Shown here piece by piece: positions 7,272 to 15,743 of a DNA stretch of 64,000 nt. Within the stretch, counting starts at the first letter, position 1; every line of letters starts with the position of its first letter. The notes under the pieces were generated by a model. The model ran no database searches. It worked only from the letters and a program-made list of their open reading frames with translations, and was not told the DNA's origin. The stretch spans positions 310,001 through 374,000 of the forward strand of contig NZ_BMHM01000002.1 of assembly GCF_014640815.1 (NCBI RefSeq), read 5' to 3'. Source of the DNA: Vreelandella lutescens. GTDB taxonomy: Bacteria; Pseudomonadota; Gammaproteobacteria; Pseudomonadales; Halomonadaceae. The position numbers and the translations under genes are program-made.

Positions 7272-8996
7272 TTAAACCAAGCCTGCCTGCTCGCGCAGAA
7301 AATCCACAATCCGATCGGCGGCAATCATCGTTGCTTCGCTGTCGCGACGGCCTTTGTACTCTAGCTCGCCGTTATCCAAGCCACGGTCGCCAATCACTAG
7401 GCGGTGCGGTACGCCCATGAGCTCTAGATCAGCAAACTTCACGCCGGGGCGCGTGTCGCGGTCGTCCAGCAGGACGTCTAAACCAGCGGCGGTGAGCGTT
7501 TGGTACAGGCGCTCAGACTCTTCACGTACGCGCTGGGATTTGTGAGCATTCATTGGTACCAGGGCGACCTGAAACGGCGCGATGGCGTTGGGCCAAATAA
7601 TGCCGGCATCATCGTGGTTCTGCTCGATGGCTGCCGCGACCACACGGGTCACGCCAATACCGTAGCAGCCCATCCATGGATGGCTGGTTTTGCCGTTGTC
7701 GCCTAGTACGCTGGCATTCATTGCCTGAGAGTACTTTTGACCCAGCTGGAACACGTGACCGACTTCGATGCCGCGCTTGATCGAGAGCGTGCCTTGGCCA
7801 TCGGGTGACGGGTCGCCTTCCACCACGTTGCGTAGGTCAGCTACCTGCGGCAGGGCAGCATCACGCTCCCAGTTGATGCCGAAGTAGTGCTTGCCATCGA
7901 CATTCGCACCCGCGCCGAAGTCGCTCATTAAGGCAACGCTGCGGTCAATGATGATCGGCATTTCTAAACCGACCGGGCCTAAAGAGCCCGGGCCTGCACC
8001 CACGGCGGCACGAATTTCCTCTTCGCTGGCCATGGTTAGCGGGGCTTTTACCTGAGGCAGGTTTTCCGCTTTCACTTCGTTGAGTTCGTGGTCGCCGCGA
8101 ACCAGCAGCGCAATGAGGCCGCCTTCCGCCGCGTGAACCATCAGCGTTTTGACGGTTTTCTCAATGGGCAGCTTGAACTGCTCTACCAGCGTGGCGATGG
8201 TTTTGGCATCCGGTGTATCAACCAAACGCATCTCTTCGCTGGGGGCAGCGCGCTCGGCGTTGCTGCCCAGCGGCGCGGGCAGCGCTTCGGCTTTCTCGAT
8301 ATTGGCGGCGTAATCGGACGCATTGGAGAACACGATATCGTCTTCGCCGGAGTCGGCCAGCACGTGGAATTCATGAGAGCCCGTGCCACCAATGGAGCCG
8401 TTATCGGCAATGACCGGGCGGAAGTCGAGGCCCAGGCGCGTGAAAATGCGCGAATAGGCGTCGTACATGCCTTGGTAGGTCTCTTTGAGAGAGGCTTCGT
8501 CCAGATGGAAGGAGTAGGCATCTTTCATGATGAATTCCCGCGAGCGCATCACGCCAAAACGTGGACGAATTTCATCACGGAACTTGGTTTGAATCTGGTA
8601 GAAGTTCACCGGCAGCTGCTTGTAGCTGGCGATCTCTTTGCGCACTAGATCAGTGATGACTTCTTCATGGGTGGGGCCCACGCAGTAGTCGCGGTCATGG
8701 CGATCTTTTAAACGCAGTAGCTCTGGGCCGTACTGTTCCCAGCGGCCAGACTCTTGCCACAGGTCGGCGGGTTGAACGGCGGGCATCAATACTTCTTGAG
8801 CACCGGCGCGGTTCATCTCTTCACGCACAATCGCTTCGACTTTGCGCAGGGTGCGCAGCCCCAGAGGCAGCCAGGTATACAGGCCCGAGGTGAGACGGCG
8901 GATCATCCCGGCGCGCAGCATTAACTGGTGGCTGATAACTTCAGCGTCGGCCGGGGTTTCTTTTAATGTCGCAATCAATAATTGGCTGGCGCGCAT
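7272..8996 (-). CDS. proS: Prolyl-tRNA synthetase, bacterial type with editing insertion
   Basis: Class II aminoacyl-tRNA synthetase charging tRNA-Pro. About 574 residues, the usual size for the ProS form with the INS editing domain between motifs 2 and 3. Visible: [45 protein letters not shown] motif 2, and G-I-G-V-T-R-V motif 3, then a C-terminal anticodon-binding domain. The start at 8996 (M-R-A-S-Q-L-L) fits homologues; ATG 9008 sits directly on the AAGGA and adds four residues. Housekeeping gene, transcribed ahead of the lytic transglycosylase. Confidence 0.97.
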   Translation of the reverse strand: MRASQLLIATLKETPADAEVISHQLMLRAGMIRRLTSGLYTWLPLGLRTLRKVEAIVREEMNRAGAQEVLMPAVQPADLWQESGRWEQYGPELLRLKDRHDRDYCVGPTHEEVITDLVRKEIASYKQLPVNFYQIQTKFRDEIRPRFGVMRSREFIMKDAYSFHLDEASLKETYQGMYDAYSRIFTRLGLDFRPVIADNGSIGGTGSHEFHVLADSGEDDIVFSNASDYAANIEKAEALPAPLGSNAERAAPSEEMRLVDTPDAKTIATLVEQFKLPIEKTVKTLMVHAAEGGLIALLVRGDHELNEVKAENLPQVKAPLTMASEEEIRAAVGAGPGSLGPVGLEMPIIIDRSVALMSDFGAGANVDGKHYFGINWERDAALPQVADLRNVVEGDPSPDGQGTLSIKRGIEVGHVFQLGQKYSQAMNASVLGDNGKTSHPWMGCYGIGVTRVVAAAIEQNHDDAGIIWPNAIAPFQVALVPMNAHKSQRVREESERLYQTLTAAGLDVLLDDRDTRPGVKFADLELMGVPHRLVIGDRGLDNGELEYKGRRDSEATMIAADRIVDFLREQAGLV

Positions 8997-9248
8997 GGGC
9001 GTGAGCATTCCTTGGTTGGTAGGGGTGATGCTGGATCGTTGTGTCGAACGTAGCGCTTAATTGAGCGTTGAATCCGGCATTGTACGGCTAAGCGGGTAAG
9101 GCGGCAAAATCCAACATCAGCAGTCAAGCGTGTGCTGTTCTTGAAGTGTGCTAGAATCAAGCGGCATTTGATTCGATAGTCGCTGATTTGAACACAACAA
9201 ACACGACAGCATCGGCTATCGGTACGTTAAGATTTCGAGGGAACCTCC

Positions 9249-9683
9249 ATGCAGCAAGCAGTTCGCCGTTGGTTAACGGGGGCCGTTGTAGGTGTCTCCA
9301 TTGTGGCATTAAGCGGTTGCGGTACCATGTTCTACCCGGAGCGTAAGGGGCAGTTGAGCGGTGATGTAGACCCGGTAGTGGCGATTGCCAATGGCGTGGG
9401 TCTGCTGTTTTTCATCGTTCCAGGGGTGATTGCCTACGCCGTGGATTTCTCTAATGGCACTATCTATCTTCCCAGCGCGAGTAGCGCCTCGGTAGATATT
9501 CACCACTTAGACGACGCTATGGATGTGGCTTCCTTAGAGAAGCTACTGTCAGATAAGGCCGGCCAACCGGTTAGCTTGGAGAACGAGCTGCTGGTGATTG
9601 AAGAGATGGATAGCCTGGATGAAGCGCTGGCGATGGTGCGTATGTCCGGCGTATTGGATGAAGAGCGCTTGGCCACGATGTAA
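9249..9683 (+). CDS. Small membrane-anchored lipoprotein of unknown function
   Basis: 144 residues from ATG 9249 with GAGGGA upstream. Lipobox A-L-S-G-C (Cys24). After the anchor comes Y-P-E-R-K-G-Q, then a glycine/hydrophobic segment (G-V-G-L-L-F-F-I-V-P-G-V-I-A-Y-A-V-D-F) ending in N-G-T-I-Y-L-P, a pattern I associate with a widespread gammaproteobacterial lipoprotein family sometimes mislabelled polyribonucleotide nucleotidyltransferase. The last 50 residues are acidic. Monocistronic, divergent from proS and closed by the hairpin at 9732-9765. No function can be assigned. Confidence 0.75.
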   Translation: MQQAVRRWLTGAVVGVSIVALSGCGTMFYPERKGQLSGDVDPVVAIANGVGLLFFIVPGVIAYAVDFSNGTIYLPSASSASVDIHHLDDAMDVASLEKLLSDKAGQPVSLENELLVIEEMDSLDEALAMVRMSGVLDEERLATM

Positions 9684-9731
9684 TCGGCCGGTGTTGTTAT
9701 CAGAACTGTTGTTATCAGAACGTATGCTCTG

Positions 9732-9765
9732 AACGCCCCTGGCAGGTCAACCTGCCAGGGGCGTT
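9732..9765 (+). terminator. 15-bp perfect hairpin after the lipoprotein gene
   Basis: Arms 9732-9746 and 9751-9765 are perfectly complementary around a TCAA loop. The following T stretch is weak (TTTGCTTATT), so termination toward the plus strand is likely but not textbook. It separates the lipoprotein gene from convergent benE. Confidence 0.75.
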
Positions 9766-9786
9766 TGCTTATTGCCGCACCGCTTT

Positions 9787-10992
9787 TTACGTTTTTGCTT
9801 TCATTGTGGTTATTTTCAAGACGGCTAAGCCAGCCACTAGGCCCCAAAAGGCTCCCCCGATCCCCAACAGCGTAATGCCCGAACCGGTCAGCAAAAAGGT
9901 CACGATGGCCGCATCGCGCTGTTCGCTTTTTTCAAATGCGCCCGCTAAACCGCCGCCTAGAGTACCCAGTAGCGCAATACCTGCCAGTGCCATCACTAAT
10001 ATACTGGGTAGGGCATTGAAGATGCCGGTGACCGTGGCACCGAAGACGCCCATCGCGATATAAAAAACGCCAGCGGCCACGCCCGCGGTATAACGCTTTT
10101 GAGGATTTGGGTGGGCATCAGGGCCCATGCACACGGCGGCGCTGATAGCGGCCATATTGAGCGCGTAACCACCAAACGGTGCGAGCAGCAGCGTAGCGCC
10201 GCCTGTCCAGGCGATTAGCGGCGAGCTGTTGGGCCGGTAGCCTGCTGCCCGCAGCACCGCCACGCCAGGCAGGTTCTGAGTCGCCATAGTGATCACAAAT
10301 AGCGGTACGCCGATGCTGAGCAGCGTCATGGGGTTAAATACAGGGTCAGTAAACACAGGCAGCGTGGGCGCTAGTGGGATCCCCTGCGTGCTGATTTGCC
10401 CTTGTAGAACGGCAATTGCCACGCCAGTCATTAGCACGCCGGGTACCGCGAGCGTCGGCCATAAGCGCCTGCCTGCTACCCAGGCGGCCAGCATGGTAAG
10501 CGGCAGCAGCCACTGATGCTCCATCACGTTAAAGAGATCCAGCCCAAAGCGCAGCAGAATACCGGCCAGCATGGCGGAGGCAATGGCGCTGGGGATGTGG
10601 CGCATCAAGCGCTCAAACAGCCCCGTGACACCGCAAAGAGTGATCAGTAGCGCTGAAAACAAAAATGCCCCAATGGCTTCTTCGATGGGAATGCCGGGAA
10701 GGCTCGTCGCCAGAAACGCCGCCCCCGGTGTCGACCACGCCGTTAACAGCGGCATCCGGTAGCGCAGCGATAGCCCCAGCGATGTCATACCCATCCCAAT
10801 GCCCAGCGCCCAAAGCCATGAGCTAATTTGTGCGGTGCTGGCACCGGCGGCTGCTGCGGCTTGGAAGATAATTGCCGCTGAACTGGTATAGCCAATGACC
10901 ACAGCGACGAAACCCGCGATGACGGTAGAAAGGCTGATATCGCGCCATAGGCTAGGCGAAACCGAATCTTGGTAGGTAGATGGCGCTTCCAT
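9787..10992 (-). CDS. benE: Benzoate/H+ symporter, BenE family
   Basis: 401 residues from ATG 10992 behind GAGAGG; upstream in-frame starts would only add translation of the intergenic repeats. About 12 hydrophobic segments, with the BenE-typical G-Y-T-S-S-A-A-I-I-F-Q near the N-terminus and N-L-P-G-V-A-V-L-R-A-A-G-Y in the centre. Imports benzoate or a similar carboxylate with protons; no benzoate-degrading genes lie in this window, so the substrate is uncertain. Divergent from an XRE-cupin regulator, with two copies of a palindromic site between them, so substrate-responsive local control is likely. Confidence 0.88.
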   Translation of the reverse strand: MEAPSTYQDSVSPSLWRDISLSTVIAGFVAVVIGYTSSAAIIFQAAAAAGASTAQISSWLWALGIGMGMTSLGLSLRYRMPLLTAWSTPGAAFLATSLPGIPIEEAIGAFLFSALLITLCGVTGLFERLMRHIPSAIASAMLAGILLRFGLDLFNVMEHQWLLPLTMLAAWVAGRRLWPTLAVPGVLMTGVAIAVLQGQISTQGIPLAPTLPVFTDPVFNPMTLLSIGVPLFVITMATQNLPGVAVLRAAGYRPNSSPLIAWTGGATLLLAPFGGYALNMAAISAAVCMGPDAHPNPQKRYTAGVAAGVFYIAMGVFGATVTGIFNALPSILVMALAGIALLGTLGGGLAGAFEKSEQRDAAIVTFLLTGSGITLLGIGGAFWGLVAGLAVLKITTMKAKT

Positions 10993-11024
10993 GGGTAGCC
11001 TCTCGCTGGCTGTGGTGGCAAGAT

Positions 11025-11040
11025 GTGCGTTATAGCGCAC
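11025..11040. promoter_or_regulatory. Operator candidate, copy 1 (GTGCGTTATAGCGCAC)
   Basis: 16-bp near-perfect dyad (14 of 16 positions symmetric), repeated identically at 11059-11074. It lies 33 bases upstream of the benE start. The best candidate protein is the XRE-cupin product encoded next to it. Confidence 0.65.
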
Positions 11041-11058
11041 GTTCGTCACCATACCATT

Positions 11059-11074
11059 GTGCGTTATAGCGCAC
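11059..11074. promoter_or_regulatory. Operator candidate, copy 2 (GTGCGTTATAGCGCAC)
   Basis: Identical to copy 1, centre-to-centre distance 34 bp (about three helical turns). The symmetry extends four further bases on each side (11055-11078). Suits cooperative binding by the divergent XRE-cupin regulator. Confidence 0.65.
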
Positions 11075-11091
11075 AATGGGTTGCGGTAGGG

Positions 11092-11151
11092 TTTGTAATA
11101 GCACTTGTGACAGGGCTTGTAACAGGGCTTGTGACAGGGCGTGAAACAGGA
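11092..11151 (+). repeat. 12-bp tandem repeats leading into the ribosome site of the XRE-cupin gene
   Basis: Units CTTGTGACAGGG (11104-11115), CTTGTAACAGGG (11116-11127), CTTGTGACAGGG (11128-11139) and the diverged CGTGAAACAGGA (11140-11151), with a weaker copy at 11092-11103. The last unit supplies the ACAGGAG ribosome site; the other full copies carry the similar ACAGGG. Confidence 0.8.
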
Positions 11152-11158
11152 GAATAGA

Positions 11159-11746
11159 ATGGCCAGCGAACCACATACGATTGCTGAACATATTGCGGGT
11201 ACGGTAAGGCAACTGCGTAAGGAGCGCGGCTGGAGCCTGGACAGAGCGGCCGGTGAAACCGGGGTAAGTAAAGCCATGTTGGGTCAGATAGAGCGCGGGG
11301 AGTCTAGCCCGACAGTCTCGACGCTCTGGAAGATTGCCAGCGGTTTTCGGGTGTCGTTTTCGACCTTATTTGATAGTAATAAACCTGCATTAGGGGAACT
11401 GCACCGAGACGGCTGGGAGTCGGTGTGGGGCGACGACAGTGCGGGTATGCAGGCGCGACTGCTGTTTCCCTACGACCCGCTGCTGGGCTTCGAGATGTTC
11501 ATGATCGAGCTCGCTCCTGGCGCGCTTAGTGAATCGTCGGCGCATGCCAGCGGGGTGGTGGAGCACATTGTGGTCATTGAAGGCGAGATGGAGCTGCGCA
11601 TTGATGAGCGCTGGCAAACATTGAGAGCAGGCGAGGGGCTGCGCTTTTTTGCCGATAGGCCCCACACCATGCGCAATAACACCGCGACCCGGTTACGTTT
11701 TCACGATGTCATCCACTACTTGCCTGGGGCGGCTTCTGGCACCTGA
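11159..11746 (+). CDS. XRE-family transcriptional regulator with C-terminal cupin domain
   Basis: 195 residues from ATG 11159, seven bases after AGGAG. Residues about 12-66 form a helix-turn-helix ([34 protein letters not shown] core); about 115-190 form a cupin with H-A-S-G-V-V-E-H and [12 protein letters not shown]. Such proteins sense a small ligand through the cupin. Divergent from benE, so it probably regulates benE and itself through the paired sites at 11025 and 11059. The 3' end overlaps convergent nfo by 31 bases. Confidence 0.9.
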   Translation: MASEPHTIAEHIAGTVRQLRKERGWSLDRAAGETGVSKAMLGQIERGESSPTVSTLWKIASGFRVSFSTLFDSNKPALGELHRDGWESVWGDDSAGMQARLLFPYDPLLGFEMFMIELAPGALSESSAHASGVVEHIVVIEGEMELRIDERWQTLRAGEGLRFFADRPHTMRNNTATRLRFHDVIHYLPGAASGT

Positions 11747-12576
11747 GCGCGCAGCCAGTTGAGCTCGTCGGCCCAGATCTCGGGCTCGATGGTTTCTAGT
11801 ATCATCGGGATGCCGTGAATGCGCTCGTCCTGCATGATGGTGCTAAAGGCATCCAGCCCAATATTGCCTTTGCCCAGGCTATGATGGCGGTCGACGCGGC
11901 TGGCAAAGGCGCTTTTGGCATCGTTTAAATGCATGCCGCGCAAATACTCAAAACCTACGACGTTACCAAGCTCATCCAGGGAGGCCTGCGTCGCTTCGCG
12001 GGTGTGGAGATCGTACCCGGCAGCGAAGGCGTGGCAGGTATCAATACATACGCCCACCCGAGATTTATCGTCCACTTGAGCGATAATCTCGGCCAAGTGC
12101 TCAAAACGCCAGCCGAGGTTGGTGCCTTGGCCCGCGGTGTTTTCGATCACTGCGGTCACGCCACGGGTGGCCGCCAGTGCTTCATTGATGGAGTCAGCAA
12201 TGCGCGATAGGCACTCGGCTTCGCTGATCTTGTTCAGATGGCTGCCGGGATGGAAGTTAAGCAGCGTCAGCCCTAACTGTTCGCAACGCTGCATCTCATC
12301 GAGAAACGCCGCGCGGGACTTGGCGAGCCCCTCAGCCTCTGGGTGTCCCAGATTAATTAAATAGCTGTCGTGGGGCAGAATCTGCTCAGGGCCAAAGCCG
12401 TGTTTTTTGCAGGCCTGCTTGAACGCTGCAATGGCCTCGTCCGTCAGCGGTTTTCCCTTCCACTGACGCTGATTTTTAGTGAACAAAGCAAATGCCGTTG
12501 CACCAATTTCAACAGCACGCAGGACGGCCTGGTCAGCACCGCCCGCCGCGCTCACATGGGCACCTAGATAGTTCAT
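11716..12576 (-). CDS. nfo: Endonuclease IV (AP endonuclease)
   Basis: 286 residues, usual size. Cleaves abasic sites in base-excision repair using three metal ions. Visible motifs are G-A-H-V-S-A-A-G-G at the N-terminus, I-E-N-T-A-G-Q-G with a metal-binding Glu, [20 protein letters not shown] and [10 protein letters not shown]. Start ATG 12576 follows AAAGGGA. Followed on the same strand side upstream by ugpQ, 20 bases away, suggesting co-transcription with that gene. Confidence 0.96.
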   Translation of the reverse strand: MNYLGAHVSAAGGADQAVLRAVEIGATAFALFTKNQRQWKGKPLTDEAIAAFKQACKKHGFGPEQILPHDSYLINLGHPEAEGLAKSRAAFLDEMQRCEQLGLTLLNFHPGSHLNKISEAECLSRIADSINEALAATRGVTAVIENTAGQGTNLGWRFEHLAEIIAQVDDKSRVGVCIDTCHAFAAGYDLHTREATQASLDELGNVVGFEYLRGMHLNDAKSAFASRVDRHHSLGKGNIGLDAFSTIMQDERIHGIPMILETIEPEIWADELNWLRAQVPEAAPGK

Positions 12577-12596
12577 TGTTTCCCTTTAAAAGCAGG

Positions 12597-13373
12597 TTAA
12601 GCAGACTGGCCGTTACGTCGGCGGTTATCTAAGTAGCGCTTAAAAGCGGCTGGCTCATCGGTAATGGCGCTGGCAATGCCCCAGGCCCAGCGGCTATCAA
12701 ACGCGCTGGGGTCGTTGGCGGTGTAGCAGAGTATTTGGTAGCCATCGCGACACATGGCAGCCGCTTGTGTCTGTTTGAGCCGTGGCCAGTGGGGATGAAT
12801 ACTGTATGCCTCGACCGCTTCGCACTGCTCCCGCCAGTTTTTGGGTACACCGCCAAACAGCGCACCTAACGCCAAGGCCTCTTTGGGGGCGTGGCGGCGG
12901 CACTGGGCAAGGGCGACTGGATCAAACGAAGAGATCACCAGCCGTTCAGGAGGCAGGGCCTCCAAAACGGCAGGCAGTACGACATCGACTAAGCGGATAG
13001 GGTCACGCCCTTTGTTCACCTTAATTTCCAGGTTAACGCCCATCTCCAGTTCGTTCAGCAGGGCGAGCATGGCTTCCAGGCTGGCCATTTTTTCACCCGC
13101 GAAGCGATCACCGAACCAATGGCCCACATCTAACTGCTGAGCCTGCTGCCATGTGAGGCTGGCAAGCTCTCCCCGGCCATCTGAACAGCGGCTAACATCG
13201 CTGTCGTGCCAGATGACGGGCGTATCATCGTTGAGTAACTGCACATCCAACTCTACCCAAGTGGCACCGGCTTGATGTGCCGCACGCACTGCTGTCAGGG
13301 TGTTTTCAGGGGCTGCCGCGGAATAGCCACGATGGGCAATAAGCGTAGGAACAGAGATAGCAGGATGGGTCAT
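12597..13373 (-). CDS. ugpQ: Glycerophosphodiester phosphodiesterase, cytoplasmic
   Basis: 258 residues without signal peptide, so the UgpQ rather than GlpQ type. Hydrolyses glycerophosphodiesters to glycerol-3-phosphate and an alcohol. Catalytic landmarks: A-H-R-G-Y-S-A-A-A-P-E-N-T, E-L-D-V-Q-L and I-W-H-D. Upstream of nfo in what looks like a two-gene unit. Its product could feed the GlpD step encoded about 12 kb away. Confidence 0.93.
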   Translation of the reverse strand: MTHPAISVPTLIAHRGYSAAAPENTLTAVRAAHQAGATWVELDVQLLNDDTPVIWHDSDVSRCSDGRGELASLTWQQAQQLDVGHWFGDRFAGEKMASLEAMLALLNELEMGVNLEIKVNKGRDPIRLVDVVLPAVLEALPPERLVISSFDPVALAQCRRHAPKEALALGALFGGVPKNWREQCEAVEAYSIHPHWPRLKQTQAAAMCRDGYQILCYTANDPSAFDSRWAWGIASAITDEPAAFKRYLDNRRRNGQSA

Positions 13374-13549
13374 AGCCAGTCCGTTGAGTAGTTACTGATC
13401 AGCGTTCATAAAAAACAATGAGCATAGTTTAGCATGCAGCTGTGACAGCGGTGTGTCGGCTTAGCGGGCTAATCACTTGATTTAAAGCCCGCAACGCGGT
13501 TGGATAGCGCGCAGGGTATGTCCAATAATTAATAACAGGAGTCTCATTA

Positions 13550-14527
13550 ATGTCTAAGCGTATCCAGTTTTCTAAGACCGGTGGTGCCGAGGTGTTGGAG
13601 TGGGTGGATGTTGAACCTGCCGCCCCTGCTGCCGGTGAAGTGCGCATCGCCAATAAAGCGGTGGGCCTTAACTTTATCGATATTTACTTTCGTACAGGGC
13701 TGTACCCGGCACCCTCCATGCCTTCTGGGTTAGGAACGGAAGGCGCAGGTGTAGTAGATGCCGTAGGTGAGGGCGTCACGCACCTTCAAGTGGGGGATCG
13801 TGTCGCGTATGCCCAAGGCCCGCTGGGTGCTTACGCCGAGCTGCATACGCTGCCTGCGTCTAAAGTCGTCAAGCTGCCGGACTTTATCGATTTCGACACC
13901 GCCGCTGCCAGCATGCTGAAAGGCTTGACGGTGCAGTACCTGCTGCGCCAAACCTATGAGCTTAAAGGCGGTGAGACCATTCTGTTTCACGCAGCCGCCG
14001 GTGGCGTTGGCTCGATTGCCTGCCAGTGGGCCAAGGCGCTCGGCGTTAAGCTGATTGGCACGGTTAGCTCGCAAGAAAAAGCCGACCTCGCCATGGCCAA
14101 CGGTGCGTGGGCGACCATCAACTACACCGAAGAGAACGTGGTAGAGCGGGTACGCGAGCTGACCAATGGCGAGATGTGCGACGTGGTATACGACTCAGTA
14201 GGCAAAGACACCTGGGAAATGTCGCTGGACTGCTTGAAGCCCCGCTCGCTGATGGTGAGCTTTGGCAACGCTTCGGGCCCTGTTGATGGCGTGAATATCG
14301 GCATTTTGAACCAAAAAGGGGCGCTATTTGTAACCCGCCCGAGCCTGAACGGCTACGCCGACACCCGCGAACGTCTTGAGATGATGTGCGAAGAGTTTTT
14401 CGCCATGATCGAAAGCGGCAAAATCCACATCGACGTGGCCAACCGCTACCCGTTGCAAGACGCAGGCAAGGCTCAAGATGCGCTACAGAGCCGTAAAACC
14501 ACCGGTTCTACTATTTTATTGCCGTGA
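13550..14527 (+). CDS. qor: Zinc-free NADPH:quinone reductase (QOR, zeta-crystallin type)
   Basis: 325 residues. GroES-like N-terminal half with G-L-N-F-I-D-I-Y-F-R-T-G-L-Y, then a Rossmann fold with A-A-A-G-G-V-G-S-I-A-C-Q-W-A-K. No zinc ligands of alcohol dehydrogenases are evident. Start ATG 13550 follows AACAGGAG. Family reduces quinones by one electron; broader substrate use is known. Monocistronic and followed by the nested hairpin element at 14562-14624. Confidence 0.92.
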   Translation: MSKRIQFSKTGGAEVLEWVDVEPAAPAAGEVRIANKAVGLNFIDIYFRTGLYPAPSMPSGLGTEGAGVVDAVGEGVTHLQVGDRVAYAQGPLGAYAELHTLPASKVVKLPDFIDFDTAAASMLKGLTVQYLLRQTYELKGGETILFHAAAGGVGSIACQWAKALGVKLIGTVSSQEKADLAMANGAWATINYTEENVVERVRELTNGEMCDVVYDSVGKDTWEMSLDCLKPRSLMVSFGNASGPVDGVNIGILNQKGALFVTRPSLNGYADTRERLEMMCEEFFAMIESGKIHIDVANRYPLQDAGKAQDALQSRKTTGSTILLP

Positions 14528-14561
14528 TGGTGTTACGAGAGATGATCGGAATCATCCCGTA

Positions 14562-14624
14562 GCGGGGGTCTTTCGCCATGGATGGCGAAAGTAGCGTCCA
14601 TGGAGGGATTCACAGCGCCCCCGC
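14562..14624. repeat. Nested inverted-repeat (REP-like) intergenic element
   Basis: Outer arms GCGGGGG (14562-14568) and CCCCCGC (14618-14624) enclose a perfect hairpin CTTTCGCCAT / ATGGCGAAAG (14570-14579 and 14582-14591), then a conserved-looking stretch around TCCATGGAGGGATTCACAG. It resembles short intergenic palindromic elements I have seen in marine gammaproteobacteria. Only one copy lies in this window. It sits between convergent genes, so a terminator role is possible. Confidence 0.55.
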
Positions 14625-14660
14625 CTGGGGTTGTTCCGGTCTGATGACATTACCGACTGT

Positions 14661-15557
14661 TTAGACAATCTCTACATACGCTCCCAGCTGACGCATTCGG
14701 CTCTCAAAGCTTGCCACGTTTTCGACAAGCTGGTCGGGGCCGAATGCGACGCACTCTGCCAAAATCGCTTCGCTGAGAGTAATGGCTGCCAATAACGACG
14801 GAAAAAAGTGCGGCGTGGCGTTGGCGACGGTAAACGTAACGCTGGCACCCGGCACGAGCGGCGAGCGCAGCGTATCGGTAATCACAATCGCCTGCACGCC
14901 GTTGGCGCGAGTAATCTCCAGCGCTTTAACCGTCTCGGCGCAGTAGGGTTCAAACCCAAACGCCACTACCACATCCTGCTCGTTGAACGGTGCCAGTTCC
15001 GTTAGCAAGCCACCTTCTTGGCCGCGAATCAGCGTCACCTCAGGCATCGCGATGCGCCCCACATAAGCAAAGTGGTAAGCGCAGGCAAACGTATCGCGAA
15101 ACCCCACCACCGCTATCCGCCTTGCCTTCAGCATACGCTCGGCGGCCTCTTTCACCCGTGTTTGATTATCCGCGGTGAAAAGTTTCCCAATATTGTCGAA
15201 GGCCGCATCGCCCACCTCCACAAACAGCGCTGCTTCTGGGTTTCTATGCTGATGCTTTAATTTGCTGGCACGGCCAGAGAGCTCCACCGGCGCTGATTGC
15301 ACCGCCGATTGGAAGACTTCTCGAAACGGTTCATAGCTCTCAAACCCAAGCCGCTTGGCCAGCCGCACTAGAGTGGAAGGCGTGACCGACGCTGCCTGAG
15401 CGGTTTTACGAATCGACTGAAACGCCATCTCCATGGGGTGTTCCAGCACATAGCTGGCAGCCCGCTTTAACTGTGGGCTAAGCGCTGAGTAGTGCTCGGC
15501 AAGCTGCTGGTTAATGCTATCCAGGCCTGTTGTAGCCCCGCTATCGGTATCTGGCAT
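14661..15557 (-). CDS. MurR/RpiR-family transcriptional regulator
   Basis: 298 residues from ATG 15557, nine bases after AGGAG; a GTG at 15563 lies too close. Residues about 15-90 form the RpiR helix-turn-helix (V-T-P-S-T-L-V-R-L-A-K-R-L-G-F), and about 125-260 a SIS domain (V-V-G-F-R-D-T, V-V-A-F-G-F-E-P-Y). SIS domains usually bind phosphosugars, but this gene stands divergent from crotonase and acyl-CoA synthetase genes, so the effector may be an acid or CoA ester. Two inverted repeats in the divergent region (15580-15606, 15660-15698) are candidate sites. Confidence 0.9.
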   Translation of the reverse strand: MPDTDSGATTGLDSINQQLAEHYSALSPQLKRAASYVLEHPMEMAFQSIRKTAQAASVTPSTLVRLAKRLGFESYEPFREVFQSAVQSAPVELSGRASKLKHQHRNPEAALFVEVGDAAFDNIGKLFTADNQTRVKEAAERMLKARRIAVVGFRDTFACAYHFAYVGRIAMPEVTLIRGQEGGLLTELAPFNEQDVVVAFGFEPYCAETVKALEITRANGVQAIVITDTLRSPLVPGASVTFTVANATPHFFPSLLAAITLSEAILAECVAFGPDQLVENVASFESRMRQLGAYVEIV

Positions 15558-15579
15558 GGCCACCGACTCCTTTCAAATA

Positions 15580-15606
15580 AAACATTTGTGCCAATGATAA
15601 ATGTTT
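15580..15606. promoter_or_regulatory. Inverted repeat AAACATTT-N11-AAATGTTT
   Basis: Perfect 8-bp arms at 15580-15587 and 15599-15606, in the divergent region between the RpiR gene and the crotonase operon. Candidate RpiR operator. Confidence 0.45.
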
Positions 15607-15659
15607 TTGTCACAGATGTATTGACGCCCTGGATCGCCATAGCCTATCGTTCAAAAAAT

Positions 15660-15698
15660 ACATTTGTTCCTTTATATTTTTTAAAAAAGAACAAACGT
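15660..15698. promoter_or_regulatory. Second inverted repeat ACATTTGTTC / GAACAAACGT
   Basis: Arms at 15660-15669 and 15689-15698 with one mismatch. The half-site ACATTTGT is also found at 15582-15589 inside the neighbouring repeat, supporting a common binding protein. Confidence 0.4.
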
Positions 15699-15743
15699 TT
15701 CTTTTTTCGTGCCACTCCCCACACAGAAGGTTAGAAACGCACC

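Noticed and set aside
11092-11151. Possible CRISPR array
   Set aside because: Units are 12 bp and directly adjacent with no spacers; simple tandem repeats.
10993-11277. Cysteine-rich N-terminal extension of benE with repeated P-C-H-K-P-C-Y-K units
   Set aside because: It is only the antisense translation of the 12-bp tandem repeats and the regulator leader; BenE homologues start at the ATG at 10992 with a proper ribosome site.
11309-11380. Phage-type CI-like repressor in the XRE gene
   Set aside because: The C-terminal half is a cupin and the gene is divergent from a transporter; a metabolic regulator fits better.
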